DNA of 64,000 bases, taken from assembly GCF_031760065.1 (NCBI RefSeq), contig NZ_CP134500.1:5704001-5768000 (forward strand), read 5' to 3'. Below, in pieces: positions 1 to 8,524 of this stretch. The position numbers and the translations under genes were made by a program. The number at the start of each line of letters is the position of its first letter. The first letter of the stretch is position 1. The stretch is from Streptomyces durocortorensis. Its GTDB lineage: Bacteria; Actinomycetota; Actinomycetes; Streptomycetales; Streptomycetaceae. The notes under the pieces are model-generated. The model did not search any database and was not told the origin of the DNA. It saw only the letters and a list, made by a program, of their open reading frames with translations.

Positions 1-840
1 CCGCTGACCCGGCAGGAATCCCTCGAAGTGACGGCGGTCCACTCCGTGGCGGGCATCCTCCCCCCGGGTGAACCGCTCGTCTCCCGGGCGCCCTACTGCG
101 CCCCGCACCACTCGGCGACCATGCAGTCCCTGGTCGGCGGGGGCAACGGGATGCCGAGGCCCGGAGCGGTCTCGCTGGCCCACCGAGGGGTGCTGTTCCT
201 CGACGAGGCTCCCGAGTTCCCGGGCAAGGCCCTGGACGCACTGCGCCAGCCCTTGGAGTCGGGCCATGTCGTGGTCGCGCGGGCGGCCGGGGTGGTGCGG
301 CTGCCCGCCAGGTTCCTGATGGTCCTGGCGGCGAACCCGTGCCCCTGCGGCCGCCACACGCTGACCGGCGCGGGCTGCGAGTGTCCGCCCTCCGTGGTCC
401 GCCGCTACCAGGCACGCCTGTCCGGGCCGCTGCTGGACCGGGTGGACCTGCGGGTCGAGGTGGAGCCGGTCGACCGCGCCGGCCTCCTCGGGCAGGGCGG
501 CCGGGGCGAATCGACGGCCACGGTCGCCGCCCGGGTGCGGGCGGCGAGGACGCGCGCGGCCGAGCGGCTGGCCGGCACCCCGTGGACCACGAACAGCGAG
601 GTCCCCGGCCATGAGCTGAGGACCCGGCTGCTGGCGGCCCCGGGGGCGCTGGCAGCGGCGGAACGGGACCTGGAATGCGGCATCCTCACGGCCCGGGGCC
701 TGGACCGGGTGCTGAGGGTCGCCTGGACGGTGGCGGACCTGCGGGGCGCCGACCGCCCGGACGCCTCCGACGTGGCGGTGGCCCTGGAGCTGCGGACGGG
801 CATCCAGCGCGGGGTACCGATGGGGGCGGGTGAGCGGTGA
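1..840 (+). CDS. YifB/ComM-type Mg-chelatase-like AAA+ ATPase, 3' part
   Basis: The open frame enters from the left edge, so only the last 279 residues are visible; members of this family are about 500-550 residues. A Walker B-like FLDEAPEF lies near codon 65, a sensor-type ANPCPCG near codon 110, and the arginine-rich helical C-terminal domain of the family follows. In naturally competent bacteria ComM is a hexameric branch-migration helicase that acts during integration of transforming DNA; its role in Streptomyces is not established. The stop overlaps the GTG start of dprA (GTGA), so the two are translationally coupled, which fits a shared job in handling single-stranded DNA. Confidence 0.9.
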   Translation, partial: PLTRQESLEVTAVHSVAGILPPGEPLVSRAPYCAPHHSATMQSLVGGGNGMPRPGAVSLAHRGVLFLDEAPEFPGKALDALRQPLESGHVVVARAAGVVRLPARFLMVLAANPCPCGRHTLTGAGCECPPSVVRRYQARLSGPLLDRVDLRVEVEPVDRAGLLGQGGRGESTATVAARVRAARTRAAERLAGTPWTTNSEVPGHELRTRLLAAPGALAAAERDLECGILTARGLDRVLRVAWTVADLRGADRPDASDVAVALELRTGIQRGVPMGAGER

Positions 841-2306
841 GCGGACTGACGGGGGAGCGCCGGGATACGGGCGGGGACGGGGGATGCGGGATGCCTGGCC
901 AGCGGGAGGAGGAACGGGTGCGGGAGTACGCGCGGCAGCCCGGTTGGGGAGAGGTTCGGGCAGGGGCAGGGGCCCGGGACGGGGAGTGCGACAGGGAGGC
1001 GTATGGGGATCGGGAGCCCGATCGGAGCGGGGCTCGGGCGCGGGGGTCTGACCGCGAAGGAAGCCGGGTGCGGGATCGGGAGCCCAACCAGGAAGCCTAT
1101 GGGGATCGGGAGCCCGACAGAGGTGGCGCTCGGGCGGGAGAGCTGGAGCCGGAGCCTGATCTGGAGCGGGTGGCGCGGGCTGCGTTGACGCGGGTGCTGG
1201 AGCCGGGGGACGAGCGTGCCGGGCGGTGGCTCCGGGAGACCGGACCTGTCGAGCTGATGCGTCGGCTCACCGTTGAGGACGGTTCCGCCGAGGGGCTGCC
1301 CGGGATGACCGCTCTGCGGCTCGGCGGCTACCGGCTGCGCGCGGCCGCCGCCGAGCCGGAGCGGGACCTGGCGGCGGTGGCCGCGGTGGGCGGACGCTTC
1401 GTCTGCCCGGGGGACCGGGAGTGGCCGAGCCAGCTCGACGACCTGGGCGACGGTCGGCCCGTCGGGCTCTGGGTGCGAGGGCGGCCGGACCTGCGGCTGT
1501 GGTCCCTGCGGTCGGTCGCGGTGGTCGGTGCGCGGGCGTGCACCCCGTACGGGGCCCGCATGGCGGCGACCCTCGGCTCCGGGCTGGCGGAGCGGGGCTG
1601 GGTCGTGGTGTCGGGCGCGGCGTTCGGCGTGGACGGAGCGGCGCACCGCGGGGCGCTGGCCGCGGGCGGGGCGACGACGGCGGTGCTGGCCTGCGGGGTG
1701 GACGTGCCCTACCCGCGCGGGCACGCCGAGTTGCTCGGGCGGCTGGCCCGACAGGGGCTCATCGTGGCCGAGTTGCCCCCGTCCGCTCACCCCACCCGCA
1801 GCCGGTTCATCCTGCGCAACCGCGTCATCGCCGCCTTGACCAGGGGAACGGTCGTGGTCGAGGCGGAGTACCGCAGTGGCTCGCTGGTGACCGCCCGTCA
1901 GGCACAGCGGCTCGGCCGTTTCGCGATGGGGGTGCCCGGCCCGGCCACCAGCGGACTGTCGGCCGGGGTCCACGAGTTGCTGCGCGGGGAGGGCGTGCTG
2001 GTCACCGACGCGGCCGAAGTCGTCGAACTGGTGGGTGACATCGGCGATCTCGCGCCGTGCAGGCGCGGCCCGGTCCTGCCCCGGGACCGGCTGGACGCGG
2101 TCGCCGCGCGGGTCCTCGACGCCCTTCCGTACCACGGCGTCACCCACCCCCGTGACCTCGCCCGCAGCGCGGGGATCTCCGCCGACGAAACGCTCGGGCG
2201 GCTGTACGAACTGCACTCACTGGGGTTCGTCGAACGCGAGGGCGACGGCTGGCGATTGACGAACCCGTCGGCACGCAACGACGACGCGCGGCGAGGCGGT
2301 ACTTGA
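837..2306 (+). CDS. dprA: DprA, DNA processing / RecA-loading protein
   Basis: DprA binds single-stranded DNA and loads RecA during recombination or transformation. The Rossmann-like core lies at about residues 225-385, with the family motifs AVVGARACTPYG, VVSGAAFGVDGAAH and ILRNRVIA; a winged-helix-like domain closes the protein. The GTG start overlaps the upstream stop (GTGA). At 489 residues it is about 100 longer than usual. The extra sequence is a charged N-terminal region (roughly residues 1-115) containing the peptide EAYGDREPDR twice and a partial third copy. The recognisable family start is near residue 117 (RVARAALTRVLEPGDE). The extension stays in frame, but without homologues a later start cannot be excluded. 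Confidence 0.93.
   Translation: MSGLTGERRDTGGDGGCGMPGQREEERVREYARQPGWGEVRAGAGARDGECDREAYGDREPDRSGARARGSDREGSRVRDREPNQEAYGDREPDRGGARAGELEPEPDLERVARAALTRVLEPGDERAGRWLRETGPVELMRRLTVEDGSAEGLPGMTALRLGGYRLRAAAAEPERDLAAVAAVGGRFVCPGDREWPSQLDDLGDGRPVGLWVRGRPDLRLWSLRSVAVVGARACTPYGARMAATLGSGLAERGWVVVSGAAFGVDGAAHRGALAAGGATTAVLACGVDVPYPRGHAELLGRLARQGLIVAELPPSAHPTRSRFILRNRVIAALTRGTVVVEAEYRSGSLVTARQAQRLGRFAMGVPGPATSGLSAGVHELLRGEGVLVTDAAEVVELVGDIGDLAPCRRGPVLPRDRLDAVAARVLDALPYHGVTHPRDLARSAGISADETLGRLYELHSLGFVEREGDGWRLTNPSARNDDARRGGT
996..1136 (+). repeat. In-frame direct repeat in the dprA N-terminal extension
   Basis: Two 45-bp copies lie at 996-1040 and 1092-1136, 96 bp apart. They encode EAYGDREPDRSGARA and EAYGDREPDRGGARA, and a partial copy (DREPNQ) immediately precedes the second. 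Both the DNA and the reading frame are conserved between copies, so this is a duplication inside coding sequence and not a chance similarity. Confidence 0.8.
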
Positions 2307-2560
2307 CCTGGAGCATTCGGGTGAAAAGGTAAGGCCGATGACCCCGCACGATCGATCGGTGACCTGCTCAGGGCCGGTGCCCATGGCGACTGCACCGCCC
2401 CCGGGCAGGCGCGGACAGCGTGAACGGCAGAACGCAATCACGCGTCATGGAACTGTCGTCCTGCGCGGACTGCGACGCCGCAGTCACGCTACGCTCACAA
2501 GGATTCCGCCCCAGACAAAAGTCCCCCAGCACTTCACGGCAGAACGGCTCAAGGCACCAC

Positions 2561-3397
2561 ATGCCCCAGCACACCTCCGGGTCTGACCGCGCGGCAGTAC
2601 CACCCGTTGCGCGTGGCACTGTGCGCCCTCCCGCCCCCTCCTCGCTCGACGAACTGTGGCGTTCGTACAAGACCACGGGCGACGAGCGGCTGCGGGAGCA
2701 GTTGATCCTGCACTACTCGCCGCTCGTCAAGTACGTCGCGGGCCGGGTGAGCGTGGGGCTGCCGTCCAATGTCGAGCAGGCCGACTTCGTCTCCTCCGGA
2801 GTCTTCGGACTGATCGACGCCATCGAGAAGTTCGACATCGAGCGGGCCATCAAGTTCGAGACGTACGCGATCACCAGGATTCGCGGCGCGATGATCGATG
2901 AACTGCGGGCCCTGGACTGGATCCCCCGGTCCGTCCGGCAGAAGGCGCGCAACGTGGAGCGCGCCTACGCCACGCTGGAGGCGCAGCTGAGGCGTACGCC
3001 CTCGGAGGCCGAGGTCGCCTCGGAGATGGGCATCGCACTGGAGGAACTGCACGCTGTTTTCAGCCAGTTGTCCCTGGCGAACGTGGTCGCGCTGGAGGAG
3101 TTGCTGCACGTCGGCGGGGAGGGCGGCGACCGGCTGAGCCTGATGGACACCCTGGAGGACACCGCCGCCGACAATCCGGTGGAGGTCGCCGAGGACCGCG
3201 AGCTGAGACGGCTGCTCGCACGCGCGATCAACACCCTCCCCGACCGGGAGAAGACCGTGGTGACCCTCTACTACTACGAGGGCCTGACTCTCGCGGAGAT
3301 CGGCAACGTCCTCGGGGTGACGGAGAGCCGTGTCAGCCAGATCCACACCAAGTCCGTCCTCCAGCTCCGGGCGAAACTGGCCGACGCGGGCCGCTGA
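2561..3397 (+). CDS. whiG: WhiG, sporulation sigma factor (sigma-28/FliA type)
   Basis: WhiG directs RNA polymerase to genes that commit aerial hyphae to sporulation (whiH and whiI in model streptomycetes). The 278-residue product begins [13 protein letters not shown], the start I remember for Streptomyces WhiG, so the ATG at 2561 is preferred over an in-frame ATG at 2420. Region 2 is at about residues 45-110 ([19 protein letters not shown]), region 3 follows, and region 4 lies near the C-terminus with the helix-turn-helix [21 protein letters not shown] short AAGG lies 7 bases before the start. The product has no anti-sigma partner gene next to it. The 254 bases between dprA and whiG hold no credible gene. 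Confidence 0.96.
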   Translation: MPQHTSGSDRAAVPPVARGTVRPPAPSSLDELWRSYKTTGDERLREQLILHYSPLVKYVAGRVSVGLPSNVEQADFVSSGVFGLIDAIEKFDIERAIKFETYAITRIRGAMIDELRALDWIPRSVRQKARNVERAYATLEAQLRRTPSEAEVASEMGIALEELHAVFSQLSLANVVALEELLHVGGEGGDRLSLMDTLEDTAADNPVEVAEDRELRRLLARAINTLPDREKTVVTLYYYEGLTLAEIGNVLGVTESRVSQIHTKSVLQLRAKLADAGR

Positions 3398-3478
3398 CGC
3401 TCCCTCCCCGGCCTTCTTCCCGATCCCTCCCGGCCACTCGGTCAGAGGCCGTGCCCTTCCCTCGGACCCCTGCCGCCG

Positions 3479-3484
3479 TAGAGT
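3479..3484 (+). promoter_or_regulatory. -10 element of a probable leaderless promoter
   Basis: TAGAGT ends 6 bases before the GTG start of the TetR gene, and there is no Shine-Dalgarno sequence. That is the arrangement of leaderless Streptomyces transcripts. No convincing -35 hexamer was seen. Confidence 0.4.
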
Positions 3485-3490
3485 GGATGC

Positions 3491-4072
3491 GTGCCCAGGA
3501 TTCGAGCGGCCTCCGTGGCCGAGCACCGGACCATGCAGCGCGGCGCCCTCCTGGACGCCGCGCGCTCCCTGCTGTCCGAGGGCGGTACGGAGGCGCTGAC
3601 CTTCCCCGCACTCGCCGAGCGCACGGGCCTCGCCCGGTCCTCCGTGTACGAGTACTTCCGCTCCCGAGCCGCGGTCGTCGAGGAGCTGTGCGCCGTCGAC
3701 TTCCCCGTCTGGGCGGCCGAGGTCGAGAACGCCATGCAGCGCGCCGAGACGCCCGAGGCGAAGATCGAGGCGTATGTGCGCCGGCAGCTGGACCTCGTCG
3801 GCGACCGCCGTCACCGCGCCGTCGTCGCGATCTCCGCGAGCGAGCTCGACGCCGGTGCCCGGGAGAAGATCCGGGCCGCGCACGGTGCGCTGATCGCCAT
3901 GATCGTCGAGGCCCTCGGCGACCTCGGTCACACCGAGCCGAGGCTGGCCGCCATGCTCCTCCAGGGCTCGGTGGACGCCGCCGTGCGCCGTATCGAGCTC
4001 GGTGTCGCGGAGGAGCCGGGCGTCATCGCCGACACCGCCGTCGCGATGGTCCTGCGTGGTGTGCGCGGCTGA
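3491..4072 (+). CDS. TetR-family transcriptional regulator
   Basis: The 193-residue product has an N-terminal TetR-type helix-turn-helix at about residues 20-65 (FPALAERTGLARSSVYEYFRSRAAVVEEL), followed by a helical ligand-binding and dimer domain with no obvious effector signature. Start: a GTG at 3491 with no ribosome binding site, but a TAGAGT -10 motif just upstream, suggesting a leaderless mRNA. Its 3' end overlaps the convergent M23 peptidase gene by about 50 bases. TetR proteins usually repress their own gene and neighbours; here the target is unknown. Confidence 0.88.
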   Translation: MPRIRAASVAEHRTMQRGALLDAARSLLSEGGTEALTFPALAERTGLARSSVYEYFRSRAAVVEELCAVDFPVWAAEVENAMQRAETPEAKIEAYVRRQLDLVGDRRHRAVVAISASELDAGAREKIRAAHGALIAMIVEALGDLGHTEPRLAAMLLQGSVDAAVRRIELGVAEEPGVIADTAVAMVLRGVRG

Positions 4073-4766
4073 CCCGGCCCCGCACCCCGCGGAACGCCCT
4101 CGCGCTTCCCGGCTCCGGCACCCCGAACACCGGCAGCAGTCGCGAAGGGCCTCTCCGCAGTAGTGAGGGCGGCAGCAGTGAGAGCGGGTCCAGGTAGGCG
4201 TCCCCGCGTCGCAGCCCCCAGTGCAGGCAGCCCGCCGCGCAGTGGAAGGGCCCTTCCTCCAGCGCTCCGACCGGCTGTCCGGCCCGCACGCTCGCGCCCT
4301 CCTCGACCAGCGCCCGCACCGGCTCGTACGTCGTGCGCAGCGGAGGCGACCCGCTGCCGCCCACCTCGATGGCCAGCACCCCGCGTCCCGCCACCCGCCC
4401 CGCGAACGACACCCGGCCCCCGGCAGCCGCCAGCACCGGGGCGCCCGGCCCCGCCGCGAGGTCGACGCCGCGATGGCCGGGCCCGTAGGGGCCGGTGGGC
4501 GGCTGCCACCCCCGTAACACCGTGGGTCTCCCCGTCAGCGGCCAGCTCCGGTCGCCGCCATCGGCGTCAGGGTCGGCATCGGCATCTGCGCCCGCCCCTG
4601 CCAGAGACGCCTCGGCCCCGGTCGGCATGACGGCTCTGCCCGGCGTGCTGCTCCCGGCCGGGAGCAGCACGTACAGCAGGAACACCGGCAGGAGCGGGAA
4701 CAGGAGCAGGGCGCGGAGAGCGGGGGAGCGGCGTCGGCCGGGGTGGGTGCACATGTCCGCCACCAT
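4023..4766 (-). CDS. Secreted or membrane-anchored M23 (LytM-like) peptidase
   Basis: M23 proteins cleave peptidoglycan cross-bridges, or act as inactive activators of other hydrolases. After a basic start there is one hydrophobic segment (residues about 18-38, ALRALLLFPLLPVFLLYVLL), a low-complexity linker and the LytM domain. The zinc motif HxxxD is present as GHRGVDLA. The second motif, normally HxH, reads CLHWG: the first His, a catalytic residue in LytM, is Cys. The last 16 or so codons overlap the end of the convergent TetR gene and look arginine-rich and low quality. An alternative Met lies 12 bases downstream of the chosen start. Whether it is an active hydrolase is uncertain. Confidence 0.82.
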   Translation of the reverse strand: MVADMCTHPGRRRSPALRALLLFPLLPVFLLYVLLPAGSSTPGRAVMPTGAEASLAGAGADADADPDADGGDRSWPLTGRPTVLRGWQPPTGPYGPGHRGVDLAAGPGAPVLAAAGGRVSFAGRVAGRGVLAIEVGGSGSPPLRTTYEPVRALVEEGASVRAGQPVGALEEGPFHCAAGCLHWGLRRGDAYLDPLSLLPPSLLRRGPSRLLPVFGVPEPGSARAFRGVRGRVSRAHHAGPSRRRCRR

Positions 4767-4909
4767 CGCCCGGAGGCCGGGATTCCGGTGATCATGGACC
4801 GTTCCTGTGGACTACTCGCCGGTTGTGGACATCGCCGTCACCCGGCACCCGGCGGGTCCCGTACACTTCTTACGGCGATCCGGGTCACCGGGTCGACTTC
4901 GCACGCCCC

Positions 4910-4935
4910 GCCACCTCCCTCTTCGAGGAGGTGGC
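4910..4935 (+). promoter_or_regulatory. Hairpin in the rpsB leader
   Basis: A perfect 9-bp stem (4910-4918 with 4927-4935) encloses an 8-base loop about 95 bases before the rpsB ATG. A TACACT resembling a -10 element lies at 4862-4867, so the hairpin would be in the 5' leader. Ribosomal protein S2 autoregulates its own mRNA in some bacteria; such a role here is only inferred. Confidence 0.5.
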
Positions 4936-5031
4936 CGCGCTCCTCGGTCCCTCGTGGCACGGCGCGTCGGGGCGTCAGGCGCGACAGCAATCCTGCGGTC
5001 GCGACAACCGAGCACCTCAAGGAGTACGGCC

Positions 5032-5970
5032 ATGGCCGTCGTCACGATGCGGGAGCTGCTGGAAAGCGGCGTCCACTTCGGTCACCAGACCCGTCGCTGG
5101 AACCCGAAGATGAAGCGCTTCATCTTCACCGAGCGCAACGGCATCTACATCATCGACCTGCTCCAGTCGCTGTCGTACATCGACCGCGCCTACGAGTTCG
5201 TCAAGGAGACCGTCGCCCACGGCGGCTCCATCATGTTCGTGGGTACGAAGAAGCAGGCCCAGGAGGCCATCGCCGAGCAGGCGACGCGCGTCGGCATGCC
5301 GTACGTCAACCAGCGTTGGCTCGGTGGCATGCTCACCAACTTCTCCACCGTCTACAAGCGCCTTCAGCGTCTGAAGGAGCTTGAGCTCATCGACTTCGAG
5401 GACGTGGCCGCCTCCGGCCTCACCAAGAAGGAGCTCCTGGTCCTCTCGCGCGAGAAGGCCAAGCTGGAGAAGACCCTCGGTGGTATCCGCGAGATGCAGA
5501 AGGTGCCCAGCGCCGTCTGGATCGTCGACACCAAGAAGGAGCACATCGCCGTCGGTGAGGCGCGCAAGCTCCACATCCCGGTCGTCGCGATCCTCGACAC
5601 CAACTGCGACCCCGACGAGGTCGACTACAAGATTCCGGGCAACGACGACGCGATCCGCTCCGTCACCCTGCTCACCCGCGTGATCGCCGACGCCGTCGCC
5701 GAGGGCCTCATCGCCCGCTCCGGCGCCGCCACCGGCGACTCGAAGCCGGGCGAGAAGGCCGCCGGCGAGCCGCTGGCCGAGTGGGAGCGCGACCTGCTGG
5801 AGGGCGACAAGAAGGACGAGACCGCGGCTGCCGCCGAGCAGGCCGACGAGACCGCGGCTGCCGCCGAGGTCCAGTCCTCCGCCGAGACCGAGAAGGTCGC
5901 CGACGCCGAGAAGCCGGCCGAGGCCGTCGCCGAGGCCGAGGCTCCGGCCGCGGACGCCGAGCAGGCCTGA
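5032..5970 (+). CDS. rpsB: 30S ribosomal protein S2
   Basis: S2 sits on the solvent side of the small subunit and is needed for S1 (or its counterpart) to bind. The start [20 protein letters not shown] is diagnostic, so the ATG at 5032 with AAGGAG 8 bases upstream is chosen; the open frame extends further 5' only by chance. The protein has 312 residues. The globular family part covers about residues 1-250. It is followed by an acidic alanine/glutamate-rich tail with a repeated ETAAAAE motif, a common actinobacterial extension. First gene of the rpsB-tsf pair; a strong hairpin separates it from tsf. Confidence 0.99.
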   Translation: MAVVTMRELLESGVHFGHQTRRWNPKMKRFIFTERNGIYIIDLLQSLSYIDRAYEFVKETVAHGGSIMFVGTKKQAQEAIAEQATRVGMPYVNQRWLGGMLTNFSTVYKRLQRLKELELIDFEDVAASGLTKKELLVLSREKAKLEKTLGGIREMQKVPSAVWIVDTKKEHIAVGEARKLHIPVVAILDTNCDPDEVDYKIPGNDDAIRSVTLLTRVIADAVAEGLIARSGAATGDSKPGEKAAGEPLAEWERDLLEGDKKDETAAAAEQADETAAAAEVQSSAETEKVADAEKPAEAVAEAEAPAADAEQA

Positions 5971-5988
5971 CACCCGTCACGGCTACTG

Positions 5989-6026
5989 ACGGCGGGGGCT
6001 GACGCCACAAGCGTCGCCCCCGCCGT
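5989..6026 (+). terminator. Attenuator-like hairpin between rpsB and tsf
   Basis: A perfect 11-bp GC-rich stem (5989-5999 with 6016-6026) continues, past one bulged T, into 4 more pairs (6001-6004 with 6012-6015). It has no U-run. Partial termination or processing between rpsB and tsf would set the ratio of S2 to EF-Ts, as known for the E. coli operon. Confidence 0.7.
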
Positions 6027-6069
6027 TCACCCGTAGATCTTTCAGACTTCGAGAGAGACATACAGACTC

Positions 6070-6906
6070 ATGGCGAACTACACCGCCGCTGACGTCAAGA
6101 AGCTCCGCGAGCTCACCGGCGCCGGCATGATGGACTGCAAGAAGGCGCTCGACGAGGCCGACGGCAACGTCGACAAGGCCGTCGAGGCGCTCCGTATCAA
6201 GGGCCAGAAGGGCGTCGCCAAGCGCGAGGGCCGCTCTGCCGAGAACGGTGCCGTCGTCTCCCTCATCTCCGAGGACCAGACGTCCGGCGTTCTCCTGGAG
6301 CTGAAGTGCGAGACGGACTTCGTCGCCAAGGGTGAGAAGTTCCAGGCCGTCGCCAACACCCTCGCCGCCCACGTCGCCGCGACCTCCCCGGCCGACCTCC
6401 AGGCGCTGCTCGCCTCCGAGATCGAGGCCGGCAAGACCGTCCAGGCGTACGTCGACGAGGCCAACGCCAACCTTGGCGAGAAGATCGTCCTGGACCGCTT
6501 CGCGCAGTTCACCGGCGAGTACGTCTCCGTGTACATGCACCGCACCATGCCCGACCTGCCCCCGCAGATCGGTGTTCTGGTCGAGCTGGACAAGGCCGAC
6601 GCCGAGCTGGCCAAGGGCATCGCGCAGCACATCGCCGCCTTCGCCCCGAAGTACCTGTCCCGCGAGGACGTCCCGGCCGAGGTCGTCGAGGCCGAGCGCC
6701 GCGTCGCCGAGGAGACCACCCGCGCCGAGGGCAAGCCCGAGGCCGCGCTCCCGAAGATCGTCGAGGGTCGCGTCAACGGTTTCTTCAAGGAGGCCACCCT
6801 CCTCGGCCAGCCGTACGCGCTGGACGCCAAGAAGTCCGTCCAGAAGGTCCTGGACGAGGCCGGAGTCACCCTGAAGCGCTTCTCGCGCATCAAGGTCGGC
6901 ATCTGA
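6070..6906 (+). CDS. tsf: Elongation factor Ts
   Basis: EF-Ts exchanges GDP for GTP on EF-Tu. The 278-residue product opens with the UBA-like domain MANYTAADVKKLRELTGAGM (residues 1-40), and the catalytic TDFV motif of the core follows (LKCETDFVAKGEKF, about residues 78-90). Two core subdomains and a C-terminal helix complete it, a normal length for actinobacteria. It lies 99 bases after rpsB, behind a strong hairpin, with only a weak GAGAGA ribosome binding site. Confidence 0.99.
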   Translation: MANYTAADVKKLRELTGAGMMDCKKALDEADGNVDKAVEALRIKGQKGVAKREGRSAENGAVVSLISEDQTSGVLLELKCETDFVAKGEKFQAVANTLAAHVAATSPADLQALLASEIEAGKTVQAYVDEANANLGEKIVLDRFAQFTGEYVSVYMHRTMPDLPPQIGVLVELDKADAELAKGIAQHIAAFAPKYLSREDVPAEVVEAERRVAEETTRAEGKPEAALPKIVEGRVNGFFKEATLLGQPYALDAKKSVQKVLDEAGVTLKRFSRIKVGI

Positions 6907-6923
6907 GTCCGTCCGGGCGAACA

Positions 6924-6949
6924 GCACCGGACCCGATAGGGTCTGGTGC
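6924..6949 (+). terminator. Hairpin with GATA tetraloop just after tsf
   Basis: An 11-bp stem (6924-6934 with 6939-6949, one G-T pair) encloses the four-base loop GATA and begins 18 bases past the tsf stop. It has no U-tail, so it could be a terminator or an mRNA-stabilising or processing hairpin. TAGGGT at 6937-6942, inside the structure, resembles a Streptomyces -10 element, but no -35 was found. Confidence 0.55.
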
Positions 6950-6990
6950 AGTCGACGGCCGCACCCACGCCGGACGACCGCAGATCTGAC

Positions 6991-7044
6991 GAGGAGGCCA
7001 TTGCCGCTGTAGGGACACCAGACCCACCGGCAATGGCCTTCTTC
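6991..7044 (+). terminator. Terminator between tsf and pyrH
   Basis: A perfect 12-bp stem (6995-7006 with 7028-7039), extendable by G-T pairs to about 16, encloses a 21-base loop. It contains TTCTT on its 3' side. It ends 24 bases before the pyrH start, so pyrH expression either reads through or depends on a promoter within this interval. Confidence 0.65.
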
Positions 7045-7067
7045 GTATGTGCACGAGGAGAATTTCC

Positions 7068-7844
7068 ATGGACAAGGGCGCGGACGCCATTCAGGCTGAC
7101 GAGAAGCGCGACGACGACAAGGGTTCCGGGCGCTTCATGCTGAAGCTCTCCGGTGAGGCATTCGCCGGTGGCGGCGGCCTCGGCGTCGACCCCGACGTCG
7201 TGCACACCATCGCCCGCGAGATCGCCGCCGTCGTACGCGACGGCGCCCAGATCGCGGTGGTCATCGGGGGAGGCAACTTCTTCCGTGGTGCCGAGCTCCA
7301 GCAGCGCGGCATGGACCGGGCCCGGTCCGACTACATGGGCATGCTCGGCACCGTCATGAACTGCCTGGCGCTCCAGGACTTCCTGGAGAAGGAAGGCATC
7401 GACTCGCGCGTCCAGACGGCCATCACCATGGGCCAGGTCGCCGAGCCGTACATCCCGCTCCGTGCCGTACGGCACCTGGAGAAGGGGCGCGTCGTCATCT
7501 TCGGTGCCGGTATGGGCATGCCGTACTTCTCCACCGACACCACCGCCGCCCAGCGTGCCCTGGAGATCGACGCCGAGGCGCTGCTCATGGGGAAGAACGG
7601 TGTGGACGGTGTCTACGACTCCGACCCGAAGACCAACCCCGCCGCGGTGAAGTTCGACGCGCTGGAGTACGGCGAGGTGATCTCCCGCGATCTGAAGGTC
7701 GCCGACGCCACCGCCATCACGCTCTGCCGTGACAACCAGCTCCCGATCCTCGTCTTCGAGCTGACCGCCGAGGGCAATATCGCTCGTGCGGTCAAGGGTG
7801 AGAAGATCGGCACGCTCGTGAGCGACGCGAGCACCCGGGCCTGA
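7068..7844 (+). CDS. pyrH: UMP kinase
   Basis: PyrH phosphorylates UMP to UDP in pyrimidine nucleotide synthesis; the bacterial enzyme is a hexamer of the amino-acid kinase fold, activated by GTP and inhibited by UTP. The 258-residue product shows the phosphate-binding [11 protein letters not shown], the glycine-rich [11 protein letters not shown], and the UMP-contacting region [18 protein letters not shown]. The ATG at 7068 follows GAGGAG by 7 bases, giving a start [13 protein letters not shown]; the upstream in-frame start at 7047 is less likely. The gene order pyrH-frr is widely conserved. Confidence 0.98.
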   Translation: MDKGADAIQADEKRDDDKGSGRFMLKLSGEAFAGGGGLGVDPDVVHTIAREIAAVVRDGAQIAVVIGGGNFFRGAELQQRGMDRARSDYMGMLGTVMNCLALQDFLEKEGIDSRVQTAITMGQVAEPYIPLRAVRHLEKGRVVIFGAGMGMPYFSTDTTAAQRALEIDAEALLMGKNGVDGVYDSDPKTNPAAVKFDALEYGEVISRDLKVADATAITLCRDNQLPILVFELTAEGNIARAVKGEKIGTLVSDASTRA

Positions 7845-7966
7845 CGGCCCCCCAGGATGGACAACGGCCTGCCGGTCGGACACCGCGCAGGTGAGGACGC
7901 GACGCAGGACCCGCAGGGCCCGACGATGACGATGCCGGGCCCACCCAAGACACGCAGGAGCACGTG

Positions 7967-8524
7967 GTGATCGAAGAAATCCTCCTTGAGGCCGAGGAGA
8001 AGATGGAGAAGGCCGTCGTCGTCGCGAAAGAGGACTTCGCCGCGATCCGTACCGGCCGTGCGCACCCGGCGATGTTCAACAAGATCGTCGCCGACTACTA
8101 CGGCGCGCTGACCCCGATCAACCAGCTGGCCTCGTTCTCGGTTCCCGAACCGCGGATGGCCGTCGTGACGCCGTTCGACAAGACGGCGCTGCGCAACATC
8201 GAGCAGGCGATCCGCGACTCCGACCTCGGCGTCAACCCGAGCAACGACGGCAACATCATCCGGGTGACCTTCCCCGAGCTCACCCAGGACCGCCGCAAGG
8301 AGTACATCAAGGTCGCCAAGAGCAAGGCCGAGGACTCCAAGATCTCGATCCGCTCCATCCGACGCAAGGCCAAGGAAGCCCTCGACAAGCTCGTCAAGGA
8401 CAAGGAGTCCGGCGAGGACGAGGTGCGCCGCGCCGAGAAGGAGCTCGACGACACCACCGCGAAGTACGTCGCGCAGGTGGACGAGCTGCTCAAGCACAAG
8501 GAAGCCGAGCTGCTCGAAGTCTGA
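7967..8524 (+). CDS. frr: Ribosome recycling factor
   Basis: RRF splits the post-termination ribosome together with EF-G. The 185-residue protein begins [17 protein letters not shown] and contains the typical three-helix-bundle sequences ([49 protein letters not shown]). Two adjacent GTG codons (7964, 7967) could start translation. The second is chosen for its 6-base spacing from CAGGAG and its agreement with the family N-terminus. The stop overlaps the cdsA start (TGATG). Confidence 0.98.
   Translation: MIEEILLEAEEKMEKAVVVAKEDFAAIRTGRAHPAMFNKIVADYYGALTPINQLASFSVPEPRMAVVTPFDKTALRNIEQAIRDSDLGVNPSNDGNIIRVTFPELTQDRRKEYIKVAKSKAEDSKISIRSIRRKAKEALDKLVKDKESGEDEVRRAEKELDDTTAKYVAQVDELLKHKEAELLEV

Noticed and set aside
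405..2216. A 603-codon open frame on the minus strand opposite ComM and dprA
   Set aside because: Its product is a low-complexity Arg/Pro/Ala sequence and it lies fully antisense to well-recognised genes; such shadows are common in GC-rich DNA.
6937..6942. TAGGGT in the tsf-pyrH gap as a pyrH promoter
   Set aside because: It sits inside an 11-bp hairpin and no -35-like hexamer occurs at 16-19 bases upstream; kept only as a remark.
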